A stretch of 10,526 bases of DNA from an uncultured bacterium (GTDB taxonomy: Bacteria; Bacillota; Clostridia; Lachnospirales; Lachnospiraceae). Below, piece after piece: positions 1 to 6,339 of the stretch. The notes under the pieces were generated by a model. It made no database searches. It was not told where the DNA came from and was given only the letters and a program-made list of their open reading frames with translations. Made by a program: the position numbers and the translations under genes. The DNA is taken from assembly GCA_905214955.1 (NCBI GenBank), contig CAJMON010000091.1, forward strand, positions 1 to 10,526, given 5' to 3'. Position 1 is the stretch's first letter. Every line of letters starts with the position of its first letter.

Positions 1-490
1 CAGGCACCGGGCTCCCTGCGGATGTCCGGCGATGCTCAGAGTGGATCTGCTTTCCGCCTCCTGCCAGCTGTTTTTTGCAAACTCAAAAACTCCTGCCAAG
101 CCCATCGTTTGAGGGGAGGGATCATGTATGGCGAAGCGCTGGGAGCTACAGCTAAGAGTGTTCTGCATTTGCAGAAAACCCGCTGCTTTAAGGAGCAAAA
201 AATTTGCAGCAATTCTTCAACACTTCCCGCTGGGAATGATGTGCCATGGGGCGCGGGGTGTGCCAGCCAGGAGTGTTCTGCATTTGCAGAAGGCCCGCTG
301 CTTGGAAGGTACCGGGAAAGCTGCGCTGGAACTGGATGCCGCCTGTCCGAGCTTGACACGCTTCCAGTTTCACGTATATTCCAATGCGAGTTGCGGCAGG
401 CAGTTCCAAACTTCGCGCAGATTTTTCGGCCCTTACAAAAAGCAGCGAGGACTTCGAAACAGCAGAAGCACTCCGGCTGGCACTGCCTCG
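1..490. other. Non-coding, repeat-bearing stretch with no supported gene
   Basis: Several overlapping reading frames on both strands are open here, but none has a convincing ribosome binding site, a recognisable domain or a normal protein composition. The stretch is GC-richer than the genes to its right and contains a diverged duplication (156-188 and 271-303). It runs straight into the 39-bp tandem array at 491. Simultaneous openness in many frames is what a GC-rich, stop-poor repetitive element gives by chance. My reading is an intergenic repeat element, perhaps one of a dispersed family, but no second full copy lies in the window to prove it. Confidence 0.5.
156..303. repeat. Two copies of a 33-bp palindrome-containing repeat, 115 bp apart
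   Basis: Copy 1 is at 156-188 and copy 2 at 271-303; they match at 31 of 33 positions, the only changes being AA to GG in the middle. Each copy contains the inverted repeat TTCTGCATTTGCAGAA (161-176 and 276-291), with 7-base arms that pair perfectly around TT. Sequence to the left of both copies also aligns loosely (a GGGA..ATG.. block near 119-130 and 232-243), so the duplicated unit was probably about 115 bp and has since diverged. The palindrome could be a small protein-binding site or a hairpin foot; the sequence does not say which. Confidence 0.7.
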
Positions 491-562
491 CGCCCCTTCA
501 ACCAGAATCTCCCACCTGAAACTCCCGCGCGCCCCTTCAACCAGAATCCCCCATCTAAAACT

Positions 563-591
563 CCCTCGCGTCCCCTCAACCCAGAATCCCC
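563..591 (-). other. G-quadruplex motif (copy 1)
   Basis: Read on the - strand, this 29-base stretch has four runs of three or four G separated by loops of 5, 4 and 6 bases (ATTCT, TTGA, ACGCGA), which fits the standard G3+N1-7 rule. It spans the junction of array units 2 and 3. It lies on the coding strand downstream of the GH31 gene, so the motif would also be present in any read-through RNA. Confidence 0.55.
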
Positions 592-640
592 ATCTGAAAC
601 TCCCGCGCGCCCCTTCAACCAGAATCCCCCATCTGAAACT

Positions 641-669
641 CCCTCGCGTCCCCTCAACCCAGAATCCCC
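641..669 (-). other. G-quadruplex motif (copy 2)
   Basis: This is an exact second copy of the motif at 563-591, 78 bases away, spanning array units 4 and 5. It has the same four G-runs and the same loops. It is created by the alternating unit types, because only the unit with the extra C (G on this strand) has the third G-run. Confidence 0.55.
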
Positions 670-714
670 ATCTGAAACTCCCCTGCACCCCTTCAATAAA
701 TACAGCAAGCCCCT

Positions 715-1131
715 TTACATCTCAAAATCAAAGGTGACAGATATTTCAACATCCAGACCGCTAAGTGCTGCTTTCCCCGTATCATGGACAGCGCCCCAAT
801 CGGAAATCACCACTCCGTCATACTCCCATTCTTCCCACAGAATCTGATTTAATAAAAGCGTACTTTCACAGCAGTGCTCTCCCTGAAAACGATTATTGCC
901 TGGAAGATACGTGACAAAGTCATCCGTATTTCCTACCAGCATCCCAGCTTGCGTCTGGAAATTCATTCCGGACTCCCATGGGATCGTCCGACATATGAAG
1001 AGGCGGAATTCCAAGTCTCTCCACCCCTTTTGTCCGAAACAGCCCGTCTCCATGGATCATACCAATCTTTTCTTCCAGAGTCAGTTTTTTCAGCAGCTTT
1101 TCTATCTTTTTTCCTTCATATCTTTCCTCAT
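715..1131 (-). pseudogene. GH3 beta-glucosidase remnant (frameshifted, internally deleted, 3'-truncated)
   Basis: Intact GH3 enzymes remove beta-linked glucose or xylose from oligosaccharides. The first part (about 1105-945) reads LLKKLTLEEKIGMIHG, then RTKGVERLGIPPL and MGVRNEFPDASW, the classic GH3 N-terminus. An extra G in GGG at 943-945 shifts the frame, which continues VGNTDDFVTYLPGNN and then jumps directly to FQGEHCCES, YDGVVISDWGAVHD and AALSGLDVEIS. The Asp of SDW is the family nucleophile. The segment normally between TYLP.N and the QGEHCC motif, on the order of 150 residues, is missing at about 891-897. A second frame break lies near the A6 run at 1107-1112, between the natural start MRKDMKEK (ATG 1129-1131) and IEKLLKK. 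TAA at 715-717 ends it, with the rest of the catalytic region and all C-terminal domains gone. The start overlaps the GH31 stop as ATGA, so it was the second gene of that operon. Confidence 0.93.
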
Positions 1132-3461
1132 TTCAGGCTTACTTCCACATCCTGGCCAGGCACAATACGCAGTACCGTATCCTTTCCGTCTGCCACGGCT
1201 TCCGGATACGCTTCTGTCTGGACATTCACCAGACGCACCTGAAGTTCGTGTTCCCCTTCTGCATGAATGCGGATCTTTCCATCTTTCTTTTCTACCAAAG
1301 CCCGGACGCCCACGCTGGTATCCATGCGGTAAACCACTGTTTCTGCCGGTGTTCCCTCCTGCAGCTCATAGACCTGCAAAGTCAATCCTTCTGTATAGTT
1401 ATAATCCGGCCGTTCCTCACAGCCACCCACTGCAATGATGCTGTTTTCTTTCACAAAAACAGGAATGGACAGATAACCGCAGGGCTCTTCATACCACTGG
1501 CCGCCCTCATACACTTTTCCCGTAAGGAAATGGGTCCAGATTCCCTTTGGCAGATAAAATTCCGCCCGGCTCTCTTCATTAAAAATGGGCGCTGCCAGCA
1601 TAGAATCTCCGAAGAAATACTGTTTGTCCAGGAAGGTACAGTTTTTATCTTCCGTATATTCCAACACCATGCTACGCATTACGGGTACACCGGTTCTGGA
1701 AGTCTCGATGGCATTCCGATACAGATACGGCATCAGCTTTGCTTTTAAGCGGGTGAAAAACCGCACCACATCCACTGCTTCTTCATCATAAGCCCAGGGC
1801 ACACGGTAAGAAGTGCTTCCATGAAGTCTGGAGTGGGAAGAAAACAGTCCAAACGCAGCCCATCTCTTGTAAACATCCGGGGTAGAAGTCTGCTCAAATC
1901 CGCCAATGTCGTGGCTCCAGTAGCCAAATCCGGACATGGTTAAGGAAAGGCCTCCCCGCAGGCTCTGTTCCATGGATTCATAGTCAGACCAGCAGTCGCC
2001 GCCCCAGTGTACCGGGAATTTCTGTCCGCCTACAGTTGCAGAACGGGCAAACAGCACCGCTTCTCCTTTACCCCGTTTTTCTTCCAGCACTTCATACACT
2101 GCCTGATTATATAAGTAGGTATAATAATTGTGCATCTTAACCGGGTCAGATCCATCATAATAAACCGCATTTGTGGGAATTCTCTCTCCAAAGTCCGTTT
2201 TAAAGCAGTCTACTCCCCTATCCAACAGCACAGCCAGTTTGTCCTTAAACCAGCGGCAGGCTTCCGGATTCGTAAAATCTACCAGTGCCATACCCGGCTG
2301 CCACATATCCCACTGCCATACGTCGCCATTTTCCCGTTTCAGGAAATAGCCTTTTTCTTTTCCTTCCTCAAACATCACCGATTCCTGGCCAATATAGGGA
2401 TTGATCCAGACGCAGATATTCAATCCTTTTTCTTTGATCCGTTTTAACATACCTTCCGGATCCGGAAATACCCGCTCATCCCACACCAGATCGGTCCAAT
2501 GGAATTCTTTCATCCAGAAACAGTCAAAATGAAAGACTCTCAGCGGAATGCCCCGTTCCAACATTCCATCAATAAAACTCATAACCGTCTTTTCATCATA
2601 ATTGGTAGTAAACGAAGTGGAAAGCCAGAGTCCAAATGTCCATGGTGCCGGAAGCGCCGGTTTTCCGGTGAGATCGGTATAGCGCTTCAGAACCTCTTTC
2701 ATGGAGGGACCATTGATGATAAAGTAATCCAGCTCCTCTCCGGGAACAGAAAATTCTACCTTTGCCACCTGCTCTGTGGCTACCTCAAAGGACACTTTTC
2801 CTGGATGGTTGACAAAGACGCCGTACCCTTTGTTTGTCAGATAAAACGGGATGTTCTTATAAGACTGCTCTGTACTGGTACCCCCGTCTTCATTCCAGAT
2901 ATCCACCGACTGCCCGTTCTTTGTAAAAGCAGAAAAACGCTCTCCAAGACCATAAACCTGTTCTCCCACCGAAAGCCCCAGCTGCTGGCGCATATAGGCC
3001 TTTCCTTCCGGATCTTTCTCATAGGCCAGACCTGTCCAGTCTTTGCGCATGTAAGCCTGATCTCTTCCGACACTCTTTGTCACCGTCTTTCCATTTCGCA
3101 AAAAGGTCATAGACCATGGATTTTTTGTGATTTTCACGCCAAAATTTCCGCTGAAAATACTGATCTGCCCTTCATCCTCTTCTGTCCGCAAAGTCTGAGG
3201 TTCCAGATTCAGTTCAAACTCCGGTGCCTTTTTCTGCACTCCCATATAATGGAACGTCTGCACCCGCAAAACTTCCGGAGCCGGTGAAGAAATTTTCACT
3301 GTCAGATTGACTCCTCCCAGTGTATCTCCTCTGTAAACAATGTGGTGCGTTGGTACACAGAAAGAAACTTCCTTTTCTTTTTTTGTGATAAAATATGCCT
3401 CCTGAGCTGCAAAACACTCAATTCCTTCCTGCTGAAGCCAGCAGCCATTTCCGAATTTCAT
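1128..3461 (-). CDS. yicI: GH31 alpha-xylosidase (YicI type)
   Basis: A 777-residue glycoside hydrolase family 31 enzyme, very close in length to E. coli YicI (772). It should release alpha-1,6-linked xylose from the non-reducing end of xyloglucan oligosaccharides such as isoprimeverose. An N-terminal beta-domain (about 1-265) is followed by the (beta/alpha)8 barrel. The nucleophile is D423 in KTDFGERIP and the acid/base is D489 in HWGGDCWSDY; their 66-residue spacing equals that in YicI (416 and 482). The HFDCFWMK motif (311-318) and K421 belong to the alpha-xylosidase subgroup rather than alpha-glucosidases. No signal peptide is visible, so it acts in the cytosol on imported oligosaccharides. 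The ATG is 9 bases from AGGAGG (3471-3476). The gene looks intact, although its GH3 partner downstream and its divergent regulator are both broken. Confidence 0.95.
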   Translation of the reverse strand: MKFGNGCWLQQEGIECFAAQEAYFITKKEKEVSFCVPTHHIVYRGDTLGGVNLTVKISSPAPEVLRVQTFHYMGVQKKAPEFELNLEPQTLRTEEDEGQISIFSGNFGVKITKNPWSMTFLRNGKTVTKSVGRDQAYMRKDWTGLAYEKDPEGKAYMRQQLGLSVGEQVYGLGERFSAFTKNGQSVDIWNEDGGTSTEQSYKNIPFYLTNKGYGVFVNHPGKVSFEVATEQVAKVEFSVPGEELDYFIINGPSMKEVLKRYTDLTGKPALPAPWTFGLWLSTSFTTNYDEKTVMSFIDGMLERGIPLRVFHFDCFWMKEFHWTDLVWDERVFPDPEGMLKRIKEKGLNICVWINPYIGQESVMFEEGKEKGYFLKRENGDVWQWDMWQPGMALVDFTNPEACRWFKDKLAVLLDRGVDCFKTDFGERIPTNAVYYDGSDPVKMHNYYTYLYNQAVYEVLEEKRGKGEAVLFARSATVGGQKFPVHWGGDCWSDYESMEQSLRGGLSLTMSGFGYWSHDIGGFEQTSTPDVYKRWAAFGLFSSHSRLHGSTSYRVPWAYDEEAVDVVRFFTRLKAKLMPYLYRNAIETSRTGVPVMRSMVLEYTEDKNCTFLDKQYFFGDSMLAAPIFNEESRAEFYLPKGIWTHFLTGKVYEGGQWYEEPCGYLSIPVFVKENSIIAVGGCEERPDYNYTEGLTLQVYELQEGTPAETVVYRMDTSVGVRALVEKKDGKIRIHAEGEHELQVRLVNVQTEAYPEAVADGKDTVLRIVPGQDVEVSLK

Positions 3462-3520
3462 GGTGTAAATCCTCCTTATAAGTCATGTGCTGTTCCTTCT
3501 CATACTTCCCTGTAAATCAT

Positions 3521-3549
3521 ATTATACCGGAAGAACTTTCGGAAAAAAA
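3521..3549 (-). promoter_or_regulatory. Promoter of the GH31 gene with a possible operator
   Basis: On the - strand a perfect TATAAT -10 box lies at 3521-3526. Seventeen bases upstream is only a T-run (3544-3549) as a poor -35 box, which suggests dependence on an activator. Between the boxes is the inverted repeat CCGGAAG-AA-CTTTCGG (3527-3542), 7-base arms with one G/A mismatch. Its position, filling the spacer, is typical of a repressor or MerR-like site, but no binding protein is identified. The leader to the ATG is about 50 bases. Confidence 0.6.
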
Positions 3550-3606
3550 CCCTTAAATTTCCATATGCATTACGATACTTTTTAGACGGTTCCAAACATT
3601 TTCCAG

Positions 3607-3635
3607 TAGCCAAAAAGTACCTTTTCTTTTATAAT
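3607..3635 (+). promoter_or_regulatory. Divergent promoter for the regulator remnant and lipid kinase
   Basis: A TATAAT -10 box at 3630-3635 is preceded, with a 17-base spacer, by TAGCCA (3607-3612), a 4 of 6 match to the -35 consensus. It points away from the GH31 promoter, giving the usual divergent regulator/enzyme layout. With the regulator dead, it is the only clear promoter upstream of the kinase gene at 4076. Confidence 0.5.
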
Positions 3636-3660
3636 ATTTTTCAGAAAGAATTTGATTTTT

Positions 3661-4072
3661 ATGAACCGATGGATTCAGAAATTATTCAGCAATACGCGGC
3701 TAGATCTCCACAAACAGGAGCATCAGGAGCTGACCTTGTTTTACAGGATTCCTCCAATCCGTTCCAAAAAGTTTGCCGTGGTCTCCATCAGTGTCAGTGA
3801 CAATTATCTGCGCAGCCTTTAATTACGCCGCTGTTTGACTGCAACAGTTCTTACCTTGAAAAGATTTTCACCAAAAATGTGGGAGAAAATTTTAATTCTT
3901 ACCTGGACCGGGTACGTATTGAGCATTCCAAAGCGCTTTTTTTAGAAGATAACTGCCGGGTATATGAAATTTCTGAACGGGTGGATATAAAAATGTAGAC
4001 TATTTTCATAAGAAGTTTAAAAAATACACCGGAATGAGTCCGGCGGAATTTCGAAAAAAACAGGGGGCATAA
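3661..4072 (+). pseudogene. AraC-family transcription regulator remnant
   Basis: The C-terminal AraC/XylS DNA-binding domain is readable only across frames. From about 3830 one frame gives PLFDCNSSYLEKIF, then GENFNSYLDRVRIEHSKAL and NCRVYEISERV, covering the first helix-turn-helix and the linker. One G is missing after 3983 (GTG|GAT should read GTG GGA TAT). In the next frame the domain continues GYKNVDYFHKKFKKYTG, then MSPAEFRKKQGA and TAA (4070-4072), the second helix-turn-helix. Before about 3830 the match moves to another frame (SVSDNYLRSL, ending in TAA at about 3829), so there is a second lesion. Only about 55 codons, from an ATG at 3661, precede the domain, too few for a sensor or response-regulator part, so the N-terminus is also lost or unrecognisable. 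It was probably the local activator of the GH31 gene. Confidence 0.88.
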
Positions 4073-4075
4073 ATC

Positions 4076-4996
4076 TTGCATTATTATTTTATTATAAATC
4101 CGGTTTCCGGAGGCGGCCGTGGAAAAAAAATATGGGCCTCCCTGGAGGAGACCCTAAAAAGCCGAAACATTTCTTACAAAGGTTTTCTTCTTCGAGAACG
4201 TGGACAGGCACGCACATTGGCCCAGCGCATCTCCTGCGTTTCACAGCCCTGCACCGCCGTCATTGTCGGCGGAGACGGCACCATTGATGAATTTTTAGAC
4301 GGGCTTGCCCGCTGGGAACATCTGACCCTTGGATGCATTCCCACCGGTTCCGGAAATGATTTTGTCCGCGGGCTTTCTCTGGAACGGGACCCTGCCAAGG
4401 CGCTGGACATCATTTTGTCGCCATCGCACATCTGTCATCTGAAAGTGGGTATTGTCCAGGCGGAAAACCATTCCCACAAATTTATCATCAGCTCCGGCAT
4501 TGGCTTCGACGCGGATGTCTGCAATGGCGCTTACCGCTCCGGCATGAAACAGTTTTTGAATTTCTTCCATATCGGAAAGCTGGTGTATCTCACCACCGCT
4601 TTCCGTCTGCTGGTTTCCATGAAACTTTATCCCATGAAAATCACTCTGGATACTGGAGAAGTTTTTTCTTTTGACAACGCCTTTTTTGCCGCTGTCATGA
4701 ATCTTCCTTACGAGGGAGGCGGCTTTTGGTTCGCTCCGGCCCTCCGCCCGGAAGAAGAAAATTTTCACATCTGTGTAGCTGAGCAGATGAACCGCCGCCG
4801 GATTTTAAAAATTCTTCCACTGGCATTTTCTGGAAACCATGTAGGGAAAAAGGGCGTCCATATCCTTCCCTGCACCCGCGCTGTGATCCAGACCAGCCAG
4901 CCCTTATGCGTCCATACGGATGGAGAAATCCTGGGATTTTTTGATGAAATCTCCATCGAAGCCGCAAAGGACCGGCTGAACGTGATCACCGGCTGA
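4076..4996 (+). CDS. Diacylglycerol kinase-like lipid kinase (DagK/YegS family)
   Basis: A 306-residue cytosolic lipid kinase, the usual length for the family, which phosphorylates diacylglycerol or a related lipid with ATP. The N-terminal catalytic domain has FIINPVSGGGRGKK (5-18), the nucleotide-binding GGDGT (65-69) and GCIPTGSGNDFVRG (86-99). The C-terminal beta-sandwich domain includes SSGIGFDADV and the conserved DGE near the end (CVHTDGEILGF). All expected motifs are present. The start is TTG, 8 bases after a GGGGG run (4063-4067) and only 3 bases after the stop of the AraC remnant. The protein begins at the usual place before INP, so this start is sound. It may be translated from the old regulator transcript. 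It could act in lipoteichoic acid lipid recycling, as DgkB does, or on another lipid; the sequence does not settle the substrate. Confidence 0.9.
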   Translation: MHYYFIINPVSGGGRGKKIWASLEETLKSRNISYKGFLLRERGQARTLAQRISCVSQPCTAVIVGGDGTIDEFLDGLARWEHLTLGCIPTGSGNDFVRGLSLERDPAKALDIILSPSHICHLKVGIVQAENHSHKFIISSGIGFDADVCNGAYRSGMKQFLNFFHIGKLVYLTTAFRLLVSMKLYPMKITLDTGEVFSFDNAFFAAVMNLPYEGGGFWFAPALRPEEENFHICVAEQMNRRRILKILPLAFSGNHVGKKGVHILPCTRAVIQTSQPLCVHTDGEILGFFDEISIEAAKDRLNVITG

Positions 4997-5002
4997 TTCT
5001 CT

Positions 5003-5635
5003 TTAGACTCCCAGAAGCCTTTTTAAAAATGCAGTCTGAGTTTTCTGTGTATCTGCCTGATAAAACTGCACATGATTTAAATCTGCGCACTGTTCCGTAA
5101 AGGCCGGAAAGAGAAATCCCCATTCCGGTCTTCCAGGTTCATATTCCCCTTTCAGGGGACAGACCGCGCAGATCAGATATTCAAACATTTCTTCTGATTC
5201 TCCAAGACGCTCTTTATCTGTCCCTTTTTTCGGAATATCGTACCGGTCGTGAAACATAAGTACCGCATATTCTTTTCCCGGATGGCAGGTTTCCATCACA
5301 AGATCATAAAACGTATCCATCAACGCATCATTTTTCAGTCCGCATTCCTTTAATGCCATGAGGAGCCGCCACACGCTTCCCGGCTTTTCCGCATTTGCAC
5401 CAAAGGTATATTTTTTCAAATTCACATTGGTCTCGGCAAATGGAATGCTTTTTGCAATTTCCAGATGTTCTCTGCGTTCCGCCTGGGAAAGCTTCAGAAA
5501 ACTGGTGTTGAAGCTGCCGTCAAATTCTCCGTCCCCATCCACATAGCAGCCTGCAATCCGGTCTATGGATGTTCTGGAAAGATTCATTCTTCTGGTGAGG
5601 AGCAGCATATCCTCACGGTCAATCCGGCTGTTCAT
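5003..5635 (-). CDS. Short DUF4317-family protein
   Basis: A 210-residue protein of unknown function that resembles the N-terminal half of the DUF4317 family of Clostridia. Visible family features are an N-terminal DREDMLLLTRRMN..RTSIDRIAGCYVD segment, VWRLLMALKECGLK, YAVLMFHDRYDIPKK, SEEMFEYLICAVCPLK and GFLFPAFTEQCADLNHVQFY. Family members as I recall them run to about 400 residues; this one ends shortly after the FLFPAF motif (LLGV, stop 5003), so it is either a compact variant or C-terminally truncated. There is no signal peptide or membrane segment. The ATG (5633-5635) overlaps the flavoprotein stop as ATGA and has no good ribosome binding site, so translation is probably coupled to that gene. 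Its stop is 6 bases from the stop of the convergent lipid kinase. Confidence 0.75.
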   Translation of the reverse strand: MNSRIDREDMLLLTRRMNLSRTSIDRIAGCYVDGDGEFDGSFNTSFLKLSQAERREHLEIAKSIPFAETNVNLKKYTFGANAEKPGSVWRLLMALKECGLKNDALMDTFYDLVMETCHPGKEYAVLMFHDRYDIPKKGTDKERLGESEEMFEYLICAVCPLKGEYEPGRPEWGFLFPAFTEQCADLNHVQFYQADTQKTQTAFLKRLLGV

Positions 5636-6261
5636 CGGATAAAGTTTGTCTGGTTTCCCCGCTCTGTCTTCGGAAGGGAAATGCCCTGCTCTTTGCCGGC
5701 TTCCAGACATTTTAACATCCACGCCATGTTGCGTCCTAAGTTCCGCATGGTCTGCAGGCCTTCTTCATCCATAGCCGCTTCTCCCGGTGTACATCCATGA
5801 ACCAGGTTCCAGTACGTAGAGCCTGCCACCGGCATCTGGCTGATGCCGAAATATTTGTTCATCACATCAAAGGACGCCGTTGTTCCGCCCCTTCTTGCCA
5901 CAGCCACCGATGCCCCCGGCTTAAAAGCCATGGACCGGCCGCTGCTGTAAAAAACTCTGTCCAGGAAAGAAAGGACTCGTCCGCTTGGATGTGCATAATA
6001 CACTGGCGTTCCGAACACAAATCCATCAGCTTCTTTGGCTTTTGCCACAAATTCATTGACCTTGTCATCAGCGAACACACAGCCTTTTTCGCTGCACTGG
6101 CCACATCCGATGCAATCCCGGATGGGGCCGCCCCCCAGCTGAAAAATTTCGTAGTCAATGCCTTCTTCTTTCAGCGCTTTTCCCACTTCTTCCAGAGAAA
6201 GGAAGGTATTTCCCTTCTGGTGGGCACTTCCGTTTACCATTAAAACTTTCATGTTTCTCAT
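5632..6261 (-). CDS. NAD(P)H-dependent flavodoxin-like reductase, Isf type
   Basis: A 209-residue cytosolic flavoprotein of the NADPH-dependent FMN reductase / iron-sulfur flavoprotein group. The N-terminal strand KVLMVNGSAHQKGNT (5-19) contains the FMN phosphate loop. GTPVYY (84-89) and RRGGTTASFDVMNKYF (123-138) form other parts of the flavin pocket. Four cysteines, C50, C53, C56 and C61, form CX2CX2CX4C, close to the compact 4Fe-4S motif of archaeal Isf (CX2CX2CX5C), so it may carry a cluster and pass electrons to an unknown acceptor. The C-terminus (TNFIR) looks natural. I chose the ATG at 6259-6261 because AGGAGG (6269-6274) lies 7 bases upstream; the longer reading frame from 6333 covers the promoter. 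It is first in a two-gene unit with the DUF4317 gene. Confidence 0.85.
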   Translation of the reverse strand: MRNMKVLMVNGSAHQKGNTFLSLEEVGKALKEEGIDYEIFQLGGGPIRDCIGCGQCSEKGCVFADDKVNEFVAKAKEADGFVFGTPVYYAHPSGRVLSFLDRVFYSSGRSMAFKPGASVAVARRGGTTASFDVMNKYFGISQMPVAGSTYWNLVHGCTPGEAAMDEEGLQTMRNLGRNMAWMLKCLEAGKEQGISLPKTERGNQTNFIR

Positions 6262-6304
6262 CGCTTTTCCTCCTGCCTGCGTTGTTATTTTTTCCTGCAC
6301 AGAC

Positions 6305-6333
6305 AGTATATCATGAACCTGGCTTCTTTCCAA
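6305..6333 (-). promoter_or_regulatory. Promoter of the flavoprotein-DUF4317 unit
   Basis: On the - strand, TATACT (6305-6310) and TTGGAA (6328-6333) are separated by exactly 17 bases, matching the -10 and -35 consensus at 5 of 6 and 4 of 6 positions. It lies just after the antiporter stop (6340-6342) and about 45 bases upstream of the flavoprotein ATG, so this pair can be expressed apart from the antiporter. No terminator separates them. Confidence 0.6.
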
Positions 6334-6339
6334 TGTTCC

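Larger units (their letters stand above)
491..702. repeat. 39-bp tandem repeat array, five full units plus a partial sixth
   Basis: Units lie at 491-529, 530-568, 569-607, 608-646 and 647-685, with a decayed sixth starting at 686. Every unit is exactly 39 bp and starts CGYCCC. Units 2 and 4 are one type and units 3 and 5 another: the second type gains a C in the CAACC(C) run and loses one in the following C-run, so length is unchanged. Units 2-3 and 4-5 therefore form a 78-bp higher-order repeat differing at only a few bases. Because 39 is divisible by 3, several frames stay open through the array and would encode 13-residue repeats. I do not think it is translated. Confidence 0.9.

Noticed and set aside
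1..700. A CRISPR array
   Set aside because: The 39-bp units are directly contiguous with no unique spacers, and no cas gene is present.
128..847. A 239-residue + strand reading frame through the repeat array, and the - strand frames over 188-708 with 13-residue repeats
   Set aside because: They exist because the 39-bp unit is a multiple of three and lacks stops. They have no ribosome binding site, and the + frame runs antisense into the GH3 remnant.
2499..3287. A 262-residue + strand reading frame
   Set aside because: It is antisense to the well-supported GH31 gene, lacks any domain and has shadow-frame composition.
3930..3939. AAAGCGCTTT inside the AraC remnant as a cre site
   Set aside because: The flanks do not fit (10 of 14 overall), and it encodes the family-typical SKAL segment, so chance is enough.
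4997..5040. A bidirectional terminator between the convergent kinase and DUF4317 genes
   Set aside because: Only a 5-6 bp stem (AGACT/AGTCT) with a long loop is possible and there is no suitable U-tract after it.
5636..5722. A longer DUF4317 start overlapping the flavoprotein gene by about 90 bases
   Set aside because: The extra residues do not resemble the family, and the ATGA overlap start at 5635 fits the family N-terminus.
6262..6333. A 24-residue N-terminal extension of the flavoprotein
   Set aside because: It covers the promoter at 6305-6333 and the AGGAGG site, and the family starts at the KVLMVNGS strand.
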